DNA of 64,000 nucleotides. Origin: Pelomonas saccharophila_A. Lineage in GTDB: Bacteria > Pseudomonadota > Gammaproteobacteria > Burkholderiales > Burkholderiaceae_C. The notes under the pieces were generated by a model. It ran no database searches, was not told where the DNA came from, and saw only the letters and a list, made by a program, of their open reading frames with translations. The stretch's first letter is position 1. Each line of letters opens with the position of its first letter. Both the position numbers and the translations under genes were made by a program. Positions 33,498-42,616 of this stretch are shown in pieces. The stretch is from the NCBI RefSeq assembly GCF_031458095.1, contig NZ_JAVDXU010000004.1, positions 496,001 through 560,000 on the forward strand, in the 5' to 3' direction.

Positions 33498-34463
33498 TCA
33501 GCGCTCCTTCACATAGGGCTTGCCAAGAGCCTTGGGCGCGATCGCCGAGCCGATGAAACCGGCCAGCAGCACCACCGTCAGGATGTAGGGCAGCGCCTGG
33601 ATCAGTTGCACCGGCACTTCGCCAACGCCAGGCAATTGGACACCCTGCATGCGGATCGCAACAGCGTCCAGGAAGCCGAACAGCAGGCAGGCGCCCATGG
33701 TGGGCAGGGGCTTCCACTTGCCGAAGATCATGGCGGCCAACGCGATGAAGCCACGGCCGGCCGTCATATTGGGCGAGAAGGAGGCGTTCTGGGCCAGCGT
33801 CAGGTAGGAGCCCGCCAGGCCGCAGAGCACGCCGTTCATCAGCAGGGCCTGGTAGCGCAGGCCTTGGACCGACATGCCGGCGGCTTCCACCATCGCCGGG
33901 TTCTCGCCCACAGCACGCAGGCGCAGCCCCGGGCGGGTGCGCTCCAGGAAGAACCAGACGGCCGCCACCATCAGGAAGGCCACATAGACCAGCACGTTGT
34001 GGCTCAGCAGGCCATGGCCGAAGATGGAGGCGAACCAGTTGCCCGGCTGCGGTTCGGCAAAGCCCTTGGCGAGGGCCGTCAGGCGCACATCAGGCTCAAT
34101 GGGCGGCGTCTGGCCGCCCTGCTGGAACCAGGCAATGCCCAGCACGACCGTCAGGCCGGCGGCAATCATGTTCAGCGCGACGCCGGAGACGACCTGGTCA
34201 CCACGGTTGCTCACGCAGGCAAAGCCGTGCAGCAGCGAGGCGACGCAGGCAACGGCGATGGCCGCCATCACGCCATAGGCGGTGGAATGCGTGACCGAGG
34301 CAGCGGCAGCGGCCGCGAAGGCGGCGAACAGCATCTTGCCTTCCAGGCCCAGGTCGACGACCCCGGCACGCTCGGACAGCACGCCCGCCATCGCGCACAG
34401 CAGCAGCGGCGCGCTGACGCGCAGCGTGGAGGCCAGCACCGAGGCGATCAGGACTTCATCCAT
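33498..34463 (-). CDS. ABC nucleoside transporter permease 2 (YufQ-like)
   Basis: A 321-residue membrane protein with eight to ten helices of the BPD_transp_2 family. LLLCAMAGVLSERAGVVDLGLEGKML is the hallmark N-terminus of the second permease in BMP-type nucleoside ABC systems, and LRAVGENPAMVEAAGMSV is the coupling-helix loop contacting the ATPase. The start at 34463 overlaps the first permease gene by 8 bases. It works with the other permease, the fused ATPase and the BMP binding protein encoded upstream. Confidence 0.93.
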   Translation of the reverse strand: MDEVLIASVLASTLRVSAPLLLCAMAGVLSERAGVVDLGLEGKMLFAAFAAAAAASVTHSTAYGVMAAIAVACVASLLHGFACVSNRGDQVVSGVALNMIAAGLTVVLGIAWFQQGGQTPPIEPDVRLTALAKGFAEPQPGNWFASIFGHGLLSHNVLVYVAFLMVAAVWFFLERTRPGLRLRAVGENPAMVEAAGMSVQGLRYQALLMNGVLCGLAGSYLTLAQNASFSPNMTAGRGFIALAAMIFGKWKPLPTMGACLLFGFLDAVAIRMQGVQLPGVGEVPVQLIQALPYILTVVLLAGFIGSAIAPKALGKPYVKER

Positions 34464-35565
34464 GGCGGCCTCCCTTGACCATGCCGTAGAGGCGAGCAAA
34501 CAGCGGCGCGCTGACCGTGGCCATGGCACCCGAGAACAGCACGATCAAGCCCTGGGCCGTGACGACCATCTCGCGGCTGAAGCCCTGCAGTTCGAAACTC
34601 ACCTCGACGCCGCCCTGGTAGAGCACACCGAAGAGCAGCGACGCAAGGACGATGCCGACCGGATGGTTGCGGCCCATCAGCGACACGGCAATGCCAGTGA
34701 AGCCGGCGCCGGCGACAAAGTCCAGCGTCAGCTTGCCCTGCACGCCCGAGATCTCGTTGATGCCCACCATGCCGGCCAGGGCGCCGGAGATGGCCATGGC
34801 GATCAGCACCTGGGCGCGCGGACGGATGCCGGCGTAGTGGGCGGCGCGCGGCGCACTGCCGACGGCGCGCACGGCATAGCCCGCAGCGCTCTTCCACAGG
34901 AACCAGCCGACGAAGACGCAGGCGATCAGCGCGATGACCAGGCTGAGATTCAGCGGCGAAGACGGCAGCTCATAGCCCATGGCCGCCGCGATCTGGTGCA
35001 GGGCCGGCATGCGGGCGCTCTGGGCAAACTCGGCGGACTCCACCGACATGCTGCCCGCCGGGCGCAGCCAGTTGACGAGCAGATAGCCGTTCAGCGCCGC
35101 CGCCAGGAAATTGAACATGATCGTCGTGATGACGATATGGCTGCCGCGCCAGGCCTGCAGATAGGCCGGCAGGGCCGCCCACAGCATGCCGAAGAAGGCC
35201 GAGGCGACGACCAGCAGCGGCAGCATGACGACGGCCGGCAGCTTGGCACCCAGCCACAACGCGACCAGGGCGACGCCGACGCCACCCAGGGTCGCTTGGC
35301 CCTCGCCACCGATATTGAACAGGCCGGCATGGATGGCGACCGCCACCGCCAGACCGGTGAAGATGAAGGTCGTCGCGTAATAGAGCGAATAGCCCAGGCC
35401 GCGCACGCTGCCCAGGGCGCCGTTGAGCAGCACGGTCAACGCCTGCCATGGGCTGTGGCCGATGACCATGACGACGAGGCCGGCGACGACCAGGGCGATG
35501 GCGAGGTTCCACAGCGGCAGCAGGCCGATGTCGATCCAGCGGGGAAGTTGCAGGGGCTGGCTCAT
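34456..35565 (-). CDS. ABC nucleoside transporter permease 1 (YufP-like)
   Basis: A 369-residue membrane protein, BPD_transp_2 family, about ten helices. TFIFTGLAVAVAIHAGLFNIGGEGQ is the typical first-permease signature of purine/nucleoside importers, followed by the coupling-loop AVGSAPRAAHYAGIRPRAQ. It is longer than permease 2, as in characterised YufP/NupP systems. The start at 35565 overlaps the ATPase stop by ATGA, and the stop lies inside the second permease gene. Confidence 0.93.
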   Translation of the reverse strand: MSQPLQLPRWIDIGLLPLWNLAIALVVAGLVVMVIGHSPWQALTVLLNGALGSVRGLGYSLYYATTFIFTGLAVAVAIHAGLFNIGGEGQATLGGVGVALVALWLGAKLPAVVMLPLLVVASAFFGMLWAALPAYLQAWRGSHIVITTIMFNFLAAALNGYLLVNWLRPAGSMSVESAEFAQSARMPALHQIAAAMGYELPSSPLNLSLVIALIACVFVGWFLWKSAAGYAVRAVGSAPRAAHYAGIRPRAQVLIAMAISGALAGMVGINEISGVQGKLTLDFVAGAGFTGIAVSLMGRNHPVGIVLASLLFGVLYQGGVEVSFELQGFSREMVVTAQGLIVLFSGAMATVSAPLFARLYGMVKGGRHG

Positions 35566-37106
35566 GCGGCAGCTCGTTCTTCTTGTGCGGCCATCAGGAG
35601 GCCGAGACGCTTCTCGTCGCAGTCCTCGATGGCCAGTTCGCCGGTGATGCGACCGCAATTCATGACGACGACACGGTCGGCCAGGGCCAGGATCTCGTCG
35701 AGCTCGCTGCTGACCAGCAGCACGGCGCAGCCGGCGTCGCGCAGGGCGCGCAGCTGGTGGTGGATGAATTCGATGGCGCCGATGTCGACGCCGCGGGTGG
35801 GCTGGCCGACCAGGAGCACGGTCGGCTGCTCGCCGATCTCGCGCGCCAGGATGAGCTTCTGCTGGTTGCCGCCGGAGAACTTGCTGGAGCCCAGGTTCTC
35901 GTCGCGCGGGCGCACGTCGAAGCGCTCCTGCATCTGCTGGGTGGCTGCACGCATCGCGGCATGGTTCATGGCCGCACCCTTGCGGTATTTGGGCAGGTTC
36001 TGGTAACCCAGCACGGCGGACTCCCAGGCCGGGAAGCTCATGACCAGGCCGACGGCATGCCGGTCCTCGGGCACATGGGCCAGGCGCAGCGGGCGGGCCT
36101 GGGCGGTGTCCAGCCAGGCCTCGGGCGTGAAGGACTGGTCACCCAGCTCCAGGCGGCCGCCCTCGGGCGCGCGCAGGCCGGACAACACTTCCAGCAGCTC
36201 GCTCTGACCATTGCCCGACACGCCGGCCACGCCGACGATCTCGCCGGCCTTCAGCGTCAGGCTGACGTCCTTCAGCGCCGGCACGCCGTTGGCATGCTTG
36301 AGGCTCAAACCCGAGGCCTGCAGACGCACCTCGCCGGCATGCACTTCCAGCCCTTCAGGCCGTCCCAGCGTGACCTTGCGGCCCACCATGGACTCGGCCA
36401 GCGACTCCTCGCTCCATTGCTCGATGCCACGCGTCTCGACCACCTGGCCGGCGCGCATCACCGTGACGGCGCTGCACAGGCTCATGACTTCGCGCAGCTT
36501 GTGGGTGATGAGGATGAGGGTCGTGCCGCGTTCCTTCAGCTTGCGCAGCGTGACGAAGAGCTGGTCGGTCTCCTGGGGCGTCAGCACCGCCGTCGGCTCG
36601 TCCAGGATCAGGATCTTCGCGCCGCGGTACAGGGCCTTGAGGATTTCCAGACGCTGCAGTTCGCCCACCGGCAGGTCGCTGACCAGGGCGTCCAGATGCA
36701 CCTGCAGGCCGGTCTCGGCCATCAGCGCCTCCAGCTTCGCCCTCACCTTGGCCTTGGAGGGCGCCAGGAAGAAGCCGCCCTCGGCGCCCAGCATGATGTT
36801 TTCCAGGCAGCTCAGCGTGTCGACCAGCATGAAGTGCTGGTGGACCATGCCGATACCCAGGCCAATCGCCTGCTGGGAGTTGGCGATGTGGACCTGCTGG
36901 CCGTTGACCTCGATATGGCCGGCGTCGGCGTGGTAGTAGCCATACAGGATGGCCATCAACGTGCTCTTGCCGGCACCGTTCTCGCCGACCAAGCCATGCA
37001 CCGCACCCGCGGCGATGTCGAAGGACACCTCGCGGTTGGCTTGGACGGCGCCGAAGCGCTTGGAGACGCCTTGAAGGCGTACAGCGGGTTGGGCTCGCTC
37101 TGGCAT
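35562..37106 (-). CDS. ABC nucleoside transporter ATPase, two fused domains (YufO-like)
   Basis: A 514-residue protein with two ABC domains in tandem, like sugar and BMP-type nucleoside importers. Domain 1: Walker A GENGAGKST (about 40-48), Q-loop MVHQHFMLV, signature LPVGELQRLEILKAL, Walker B ILILDEPTAVL. Domain 2 is degenerate: Walker A GVSGNGQSELLEVL lacks the usual GKS/T lysine, while SGGNQQKLILAREIG and a modified Walker B (VLLVGQPTRGVD) remain, as is normal for the family. ATP hydrolysis by domain 1 drives import. The start at 37106 lies 79 bases after the binding-protein gene, with a hairpin between. Confidence 0.95.
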   Translation of the reverse strand: MPERAQPAVRLQGVSKRFGAVQANREVSFDIAAGAVHGLVGENGAGKSTLMAILYGYYHADAGHIEVNGQQVHIANSQQAIGLGIGMVHQHFMLVDTLSCLENIMLGAEGGFFLAPSKAKVRAKLEALMAETGLQVHLDALVSDLPVGELQRLEILKALYRGAKILILDEPTAVLTPQETDQLFVTLRKLKERGTTLILITHKLREVMSLCSAVTVMRAGQVVETRGIEQWSEESLAESMVGRKVTLGRPEGLEVHAGEVRLQASGLSLKHANGVPALKDVSLTLKAGEIVGVAGVSGNGQSELLEVLSGLRAPEGGRLELGDQSFTPEAWLDTAQARPLRLAHVPEDRHAVGLVMSFPAWESAVLGYQNLPKYRKGAAMNHAAMRAATQQMQERFDVRPRDENLGSSKFSGGNQQKLILAREIGEQPTVLLVGQPTRGVDIGAIEFIHHQLRALRDAGCAVLLVSSELDEILALADRVVVMNCGRITGELAIEDCDEKRLGLLMAAQEERAAA

Positions 37107-37145
37107 GTCGGGGCGTGAACGCTCTCTAGTCAGTTGAGGACGGAG

Positions 37146-37167
37146 CTGCCGGCGAGTGCGCCGACAG
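37146..37167 (-). terminator. Intercistronic hairpin between binding protein and ABC ATPase genes
   Basis: CTGCCGGCG (37146-37154) pairs with CGCCGACAG (37159-37167) in a 9-bp stem with one G-T wobble and a 4-base loop. It lies 19 bases past the BMP gene stop and has no U-tract. Such hairpins often protect or partly terminate the message so that the binding protein is made in excess over the membrane parts. Confidence 0.55.
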
Positions 37168-37185
37168 GTCCATCCCGCAAGGCCA

Positions 37186-38160
37186 TCAGAATTTACAAGC
37201 GTTGTCCGCCATGTAGTCCGCCACCTTGACCTTGCCGGCAATGATGTCGGCCTTGACGGCGTCGACCTTGGCCTTCAGCGTCGGGTTCAGCAGCTTGGCG
37301 TTGTGCTCGTCGGCGGCGTAGTCGACACCGCCCTCCTTCAGGCCCAGCACCTGCACGCCGGGCTTCCAGCCCTTGAGCACGTTGTAGACGGCGACGTCCA
37401 CGCGCTTGACCATGGAGGTCAGCATGGTGCCGGGCTGCAGGTGGTTCTGGTTGCTGTCGACACCGATGGCGAGCTTGCCGGCGTCCTTGGCCGCCTGGTA
37501 GACGCCCACGCCGGTGCCGCCAGCGGCGGCGAAGACGACGTCGGAGCCCTTGGCAAACTGGCTCTTGGCCAGCTCACCGCCGCGCGTCGGGTCGTTCCAG
37601 GCCGTCGACGTGGTGCCCGTCATGTTGGAGAAGACCTCGATCTTGGGCGAAGTCGCCTTGGCGCCCTGTTCGTAGCCGCACTGGAACTTGCGGATCAGCG
37701 GGATGTCCATGCCGCCGACGAAGCCGACCTTGCCGGTCTTGCTGACCATGGCGGCCATGGCGCCGACCAGATAGCTGCCCTCATGCTCCTTGAACAGGGT
37801 CGACTGCACATTGGGCAGGTCGACCTTGGCGTCGATGATGGCGAACTGGGTCTTGGGGAAGTCCTTGGCGACCTGCTGCAGGGCCGAGGCCTGCGCAAAA
37901 CCGATGCTGATGATGGGGCTGGCGCCCCGCTCGGCCATGCGGCGGATGGCCTGCACGCGCTGGGTGTCGTTGCTGATCTCGAACTCGAGATAGGTCTTGC
38001 CCGTCTCCTTCTTCCACTGCTCGGCGCCCTGGTAGCCGGCCTGGTTGAAGGATTTGTCGAACTTGCCGCCCATGTCGAAGATCACCGCGGGCTGCTGCGC
38101 ATGCGCGGCACCGCAGGCGAGCATCAAGGCCAGGGAACAGCTGGACAGAGCGAACTTCAT
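37186..38160 (-). CDS. BMP-family nucleoside-binding periplasmic protein
   Basis: A 324-residue ABC solute-binding protein (Bmp/Med/PnrA-like). Signal peptide residues 1-22 ends AHA-QQ; it is not a clear lipoprotein. The mature protein starts AVIFDMGGKFDKSFNQAGYQGAE, with the FD..GK.DKSFN motif typical of BMP proteins, then IGFAQASALQQVAKDFP, KVGFVGGMDIPLIRKFQCGY and DSNQNHLQPGTMLTSMVKRVD. Family members bind purine and pyrimidine nucleosides. As first gene of the unit it defines the import substrate of the downstream ABC genes. Confidence 0.94.
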   Translation of the reverse strand: MKFALSSCSLALMLACGAAHAQQPAVIFDMGGKFDKSFNQAGYQGAEQWKKETGKTYLEFEISNDTQRVQAIRRMAERGASPIISIGFAQASALQQVAKDFPKTQFAIIDAKVDLPNVQSTLFKEHEGSYLVGAMAAMVSKTGKVGFVGGMDIPLIRKFQCGYEQGAKATSPKIEVFSNMTGTTSTAWNDPTRGGELAKSQFAKGSDVVFAAAGGTGVGVYQAAKDAGKLAIGVDSNQNHLQPGTMLTSMVKRVDVAVYNVLKGWKPGVQVLGLKEGGVDYAADEHNAKLLNPTLKAKVDAVKADIIAGKVKVADYMADNACKF

Positions 38161-38191
38161 GGGATTGGTGTGGGCAAGGCGAAAGGGGCGC

Positions 38192-38235
38192 ATTGTAGAA
38201 AACATCCCTCAAGTTTTACTGGGTAGGAAAATACC
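38192..38235 (-). promoter_or_regulatory. Promoter/operator region of the nucleoside operon
   Basis: On the minus strand a good -10 box TACAAT (38192-38197) lies 32 bases before the BMP start; the matching -35 is poor (AGTAAA at 38215-38220). Overlapping it is a near-dyad GTAGAAAAC (38195-38203) and GTTTTAC (38213-38219), and next to it GGTA-N6-TACC (38222-38235). A weak -35 with overlapping dyads suggests a regulated promoter; the regulator is not evident. Confidence 0.4.
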
Positions 38236-38238
38236 AAT

Positions 38239-39588
38239 TCACCCGGCCTTGGCGTGGCGCAGCCTGCGGTGGGCCGCCCGGGCATACGGCAGCCACCCCA
38301 GTGTCGCCCAACGGCGCCACATCAAAAGGCCTCGAATCCACTCATCCGCCGCATAGGCGATCCAGACGCCCACCAGGCCCCAGCCCAGGTAGACGCCCAG
38401 GAACCAGCTGCCCCCCGCCAGCACGATGGCCATGGAGGCCGATCCCACCATGACCGGGTAGCGCGCGTCCCCGGCGGCCCGCAGCGCGTTGATGACGACG
38501 AGGTTGAAGCTGCGCCCGGGCTCCACCAGCATGGTCCACCACAGCAGGGTGCAGCCCAGAGCGACGATGCCGGGGTCGGACGTGAAGCGGGTCAGCAGCC
38601 AGGGCCCGGCCAGCGCAAAGGCACTCGAGACGATCAGGGCCAATGCAATGCCCAGGGCCAGCGAGCGCCGCACCAGCCGGTTGGCCGCATGCAGCTTGCC
38701 GGCGCCGATCATGTGGCCGACCATGATCTCGACCGCAAAACTGATGGCCAGGCTGAACATCAGGATCACGTGCAGGAACTGCATCGTGTAGGCATGCGTC
38801 GCCAGCGCATGGGCGCCCAACTGGGCGATGGCCGCCAGGCTGGTCATGAAGGCCAGGCGCCAGGAGATGTTCTCGGCCGCGCCGGGGATGCCGATGTGCA
38901 GCACGGTCTTCAGCGGCGCTCGCACCAGCCGCCACCAGTCGGCCGCGCGCAGGCGCAGGTCCAGCCGCGAGCGCCACAGCAGGATGTGCAGCATCAGCCC
39001 CATGCCGCGGCCGCAGGTGCAGGCCAGGGCATAGCCCACCAAGCCCAGGCGCGGCATGGCCAGCAGGGCCACCATCAGTGTGATGACCTGGATGACGATG
39101 ACGACGGCCAGGGCCTCGCGGCTGCGCAGATGCGAGCGCATGACGCTGGACATGTTGGCATTCCAGGCGTCCAGCATCAGGGCGGGCGCTAGCGCCTGCA
39201 GCAGCACCTTGGCCAGTGGCGCCACCTCAGGCGGCGCGTTCACCAGGGTCAGCAACGGCCCGGCGGCCAGCAGGGCCACCACGGCGCCACCCGCACCCAG
39301 CCAGGTGCTGGCGCCGACGACTGCCCGGGCCACGGCGTCGGCCTGGTCGCGCCGGCCGGCCCCCAGGGCCTGGGTGACCGCGACGCTGACGCCGGCGCCG
39401 ATGACGCGAAACAGCACGAAGACCGCGGCGAAAACCTGGTTGGCCAGGCCGAAGGCGGCGCCACTGTTGTCTGACAGTCGCGCGGCCAGGGCGGTGCCGA
39501 TGACGCCGATGCCGATGCCCAGCAGCAGCTCCAGCAACATCGGCCAGGTGAGCGCAAAGAGGCGCGGGCGAGCGGACAAGGTCGTCAT
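38239..39588 (-). CDS. MATE-family efflux transporter
   Basis: A 449-residue membrane protein with twelve predicted helices in two halves, the NorM/MATE pattern. Helix 1 has TWPMLLELLLGIGIGVIGTALAARLSD, and the second half has GIPGAAENISWRLAFM and later MLVEPGRSFNLVVINALRAAGDARYPV, typical of MATE proteins. They export cationic drugs or metabolites using Na+ or H+. The ATG at 39588 is preferred to a TTG two codons earlier. It ends 78 bases before the nucleoside operon and may read into its promoter region; no terminator was seen. Confidence 0.92.
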   Translation of the reverse strand: MTTLSARPRLFALTWPMLLELLLGIGIGVIGTALAARLSDNSGAAFGLANQVFAAVFVLFRVIGAGVSVAVTQALGAGRRDQADAVARAVVGASTWLGAGGAVVALLAAGPLLTLVNAPPEVAPLAKVLLQALAPALMLDAWNANMSSVMRSHLRSREALAVVIVIQVITLMVALLAMPRLGLVGYALACTCGRGMGLMLHILLWRSRLDLRLRAADWWRLVRAPLKTVLHIGIPGAAENISWRLAFMTSLAAIAQLGAHALATHAYTMQFLHVILMFSLAISFAVEIMVGHMIGAGKLHAANRLVRRSLALGIALALIVSSAFALAGPWLLTRFTSDPGIVALGCTLLWWTMLVEPGRSFNLVVINALRAAGDARYPVMVGSASMAIVLAGGSWFLGVYLGWGLVGVWIAYAADEWIRGLLMWRRWATLGWLPYARAAHRRLRHAKAG

Positions 39589-39665
39589 GACCAAGTCTTA
39601 AAGACGGGATTCACACAAGTCACGACAAGCTCGCCAGAATGGCCCGGAATCCTAAAGGAGTAACC

Positions 39666-42377
39666 GTGCCGAAACCCGCCGCTCACGCATTCGCCAACAC
39701 TCAATCCAGCTTCAAGACCGCCTCCGGCAAATCGGGGCAGTTCTTCTCCCTCCCCAAGCTGGCCGAGGCCTTCCCGAACGTGGCGCGCATGCCCATCTCC
39801 ATGCGCATCGTGCTGGAGAGCGTGCTGCGCAACTGCGACGGCAAGAAGGTGACCGCGGAGCACGTCGAGCAACTGGCCAACTGGAAGCCGACGGCCCTGC
39901 GCGTCGACGAGATCCCCTTCGTCGTCGCCCGCGTCGTGCTGCAGGACTTCACCGGCGTGCCCCTGCTGGCCGACCTGGCCGCGATGCGCAATGTGGCGGC
40001 CAGCATGGGCAAGAACCCCAAGGCCATCGAGCCCCTGGTGCCGGTGGACCTGGTCGTTGATCACAGCGTGATGATCGACTACTACGGCACCAAGAAGGCG
40101 CTGGACCTCAACATGAAGCTGGAGTTCGAGCGCAACCGCGAGCGCTACGAGTTCATGAAGTGGGGCATGCAGGCCTTCGACACCTTCGGCGTCGTGCCCC
40201 CGGGCTTTGGCATCGTCCACCAGGTCAACCTCGAATACCTGGCACGCGGCGTGCACAAGGCCAAGGACGGCACCTACTACCCCGACAGCCTGGTCGGCAC
40301 CGACAGCCACACGACCATGATCAATGGCATCGGCGTGGTCGGCTGGGGCGTGGGCGGCATCGAGGCCGAGGCCGGCATGCTGGGCCAGCCGGTCTATTTC
40401 CTGACGCCCGACGTCGTCGGCTTCGAGCTGACCGGCCAGTTGCGCGAGGGCGTCACCGCCACCGACCTGGTGCTGACCGTCACCGAGATCCTGCGCAAGC
40501 ACAAGGTCGTCGGCAAGTTCGTCGAGTTCTTCGGCGAAGGCACCCGCACCCTGGCCCTGCCCGACCGCGCGACGATTGCCAACATGGCGCCCGAGTACGG
40601 CGCCACCATGGGCTTCTTCCCGGTCGACGAGAAGACGGTCGACTACTTCCAGGGCACGGGCCGCAGCAAGGCCGAGATCGAGGCCTTCGAGGCCTACTGG
40701 AAGGCGCAGGGCATGTTCGGCGTGCCCAAGGCCGGCGACATCGACTACACGTCCGTCGTCTCGCTGGACCTCGGCAGCGTCGCGCCCAGCCTGGCGGGCC
40801 CCAAGCGCCCGCAGGACCGCATCGAGATCACCCACCTGGCCAGCAGCTTCGGCGAGCTCTTCAGCAAGCCCACGGCCGAGAACGGCTTCAACCAGCCGGC
40901 CGACAAGCTGACCCAGCCCTTCGTCACCGAGTCGGGCATCCCGGTCAAGAACGGCGATGTGCTGATCGCCGCCATCACCTCATGCACCAACACCAGCAAC
41001 CCCGGTGTGCTGCTGGCCGCTGGCCTGCTGGCCAAGAAGGCGGTGGAAGCCGGCCTGACGGTGGCGCCTCATATCAAGACGTCGCTGGCCCCGGGCTCGC
41101 GCATCGTCACCGAGTACCTGGAGAAGGCCGGCCTGCTGCCCTATCTGGAAAAGCTCGGCTTCAATGTCGCTGCCTATGGCTGCACGACCTGCATCGGCAA
41201 CGCGGGCGACCTGACGCCGGAACTCAACAAGCTCATCCAGGACAACGACCTGGTCTGCGCGGCCGTGCTGTCGGGCAACCGCAACTTCGAGGCCCGCATC
41301 CATCCCAACCTGAAGGCCAATTTCCTGGCCAGCCCGCCGCTGGTCGTGGCCTATGCCATTGCCGGCAACGTCACGCGCGACCTGATGACCCAGCCCGTCG
41401 GCTATGGCAGACAAGGCCAACCGGTCTTCCTGGGCGACATCTGGCCCTCGAGCGACGAGATCCATGCACTGATGAAGTACGCCATGAACGCCAAGGCCTT
41501 CAAGGAGAACTACGACAAGGTCGCCAGCAAGCCCGGCAAGCTCTGGGACGCCATCAAGGGCGTCAAGGGCCAGGTCTACAACTGGCCCAAGAGCACCTAT
41601 ATCGCCCAGCCGCCCTTCTTCGAAGGCTTCACGATGATTCCTCCGGCCCTGGTGTCGGGCGTCAAGGGGGCCAAAATCATGGCTCTGTTCGGCGACTCCA
41701 TCACCACCGACCACATCAGCCCGGCAGGCTCCTTCAAGGAGAGCACCCCAGCGGGCAAGTTCCTGACAGAGAACGGCGTGCTGAAGGCCGACTTCAACTC
41801 CTACGGCGCCCGCCGCGGCAACCACGACGTGATGATGCGCGGCACCTTCGCCAATGTGCGCGTCAAGAACCTGATGCTGCCGGCCCGCGCCGATGGCTCG
41901 CGCGAGGAAGGCGGCTACACGCTGAAGGACGGCCAGCAAACCACCATCTACGACGCCGCCATGGCCTATATCCAGGAAGGCACGCCCACCGTCATCTTTG
42001 CGGGCGAGGAATACGGCACCGGCTCCAGCCGCGACTGGGCCGCGAAGGGGACACAACTGCTGGGTATCAAGGCCGTCATCGCCAAGAGCTTCGAGCGCAT
42101 CCACCGCAGCAACCTGATCGGCATGGGCGTGCTGCCGCTGCAGTTCAAGCCCGGCGTCAGCTGGGAGACCCTCGGCCTGAGCGGCGCCGAGACCATTGAT
42201 ATCAAGCTCGCCGACGACATCAAGCCCCAGGGCGACGCGATGATGACCATCACCCGCCCCGACGGCAGCAGCCAGGCCGTCGCGCTGACGCTGCGCATCG
42301 ACACCGCCATCGAGGTGGACTACTACTTCCACGGCGGCATCCTTCCCTTCGTTTTGAGGCAGCTGCTCGCCGCCTAG
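39666..42377 (+). CDS. acnA: Aconitate hydratase A
   Basis: A 903-residue AcnA/IRP-type aconitase that isomerises citrate and isocitrate in the TCA cycle. The [4Fe-4S] cysteines are in AAITSCTNTSNPGV and GCTTCIGNAG; other family motifs are LVGTDSHTTMINGIGVVGWGVGGIEAEA, SGNRNFEARIHP, FGDSITTDHISPAGS, YGARRGNHDVMMRGTF and EEYGTGSSRDWAAKG. GTG at 39666 is chosen because AGGAG ends 6 bases upstream; an in-frame ATG at 39639 lacks a ribosome site. A strong terminator follows, so the gene is monocistronic. Confidence 0.97.
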   Translation: MPKPAAHAFANTQSSFKTASGKSGQFFSLPKLAEAFPNVARMPISMRIVLESVLRNCDGKKVTAEHVEQLANWKPTALRVDEIPFVVARVVLQDFTGVPLLADLAAMRNVAASMGKNPKAIEPLVPVDLVVDHSVMIDYYGTKKALDLNMKLEFERNRERYEFMKWGMQAFDTFGVVPPGFGIVHQVNLEYLARGVHKAKDGTYYPDSLVGTDSHTTMINGIGVVGWGVGGIEAEAGMLGQPVYFLTPDVVGFELTGQLREGVTATDLVLTVTEILRKHKVVGKFVEFFGEGTRTLALPDRATIANMAPEYGATMGFFPVDEKTVDYFQGTGRSKAEIEAFEAYWKAQGMFGVPKAGDIDYTSVVSLDLGSVAPSLAGPKRPQDRIEITHLASSFGELFSKPTAENGFNQPADKLTQPFVTESGIPVKNGDVLIAAITSCTNTSNPGVLLAAGLLAKKAVEAGLTVAPHIKTSLAPGSRIVTEYLEKAGLLPYLEKLGFNVAAYGCTTCIGNAGDLTPELNKLIQDNDLVCAAVLSGNRNFEARIHPNLKANFLASPPLVVAYAIAGNVTRDLMTQPVGYGRQGQPVFLGDIWPSSDEIHALMKYAMNAKAFKENYDKVASKPGKLWDAIKGVKGQVYNWPKSTYIAQPPFFEGFTMIPPALVSGVKGAKIMALFGDSITTDHISPAGSFKESTPAGKFLTENGVLKADFNSYGARRGNHDVMMRGTFANVRVKNLMLPARADGSREEGGYTLKDGQQTTIYDAAMAYIQEGTPTVIFAGEEYGTGSSRDWAAKGTQLLGIKAVIAKSFERIHRSNLIGMGVLPLQFKPGVSWETLGLSGAETIDIKLADDIKPQGDAMMTITRPDGSSQAVALTLRIDTAIEVDYYFHGGILPFVLRQLLAA

Positions 42378-42402
42378 CCTCCGCGCAAGCCCAAGGCTTA
42401 GG

Positions 42403-42439
42403 GAGCCAGCGCATCGAGGCGATGCACTGGCTCTTTCTT
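42403..42439 (+). terminator. Intrinsic terminator of acnA
   Basis: A 14-bp stem with one mismatch: GAGCCAGCGCATCG (42403-42416) pairs with CGATGCACTGGCTC (42420-42433), 3-base loop, followed by TTTCTT. It begins 26 bases after the acnA stop. The rest of the spacer to 42616 contains the 10-base palindrome TGTCTAGACA (42492-42501) and a GGGACA/TGTCCC dyad near 42520-42535, possibly control sites of the next gene. Confidence 0.9.
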
Positions 42440-42616
42440 CATCGCGCTGTCTCTCCGGGGAAACGGCATCTGTCGCCCCGCCTCCACACCCTGTCTAGAC
42501 AAGTACGGAACAGGTTTATGGGACAGGCTTGTCCCAGGGTGCGCGGGCCCTTCGCGTCACCAGAATCCGCGGCTTCTTCAACCCAGTGCCCCGACCGGGG
42601 GCCGACAGGAGCTTGC

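Noticed and set aside
42492..42501. Palindrome TGTCTAGACA before the M35 protease gene.
   Set aside because: Only 10 bases and single; no promoter of good spacing nearby, so not called as an operator on its own.
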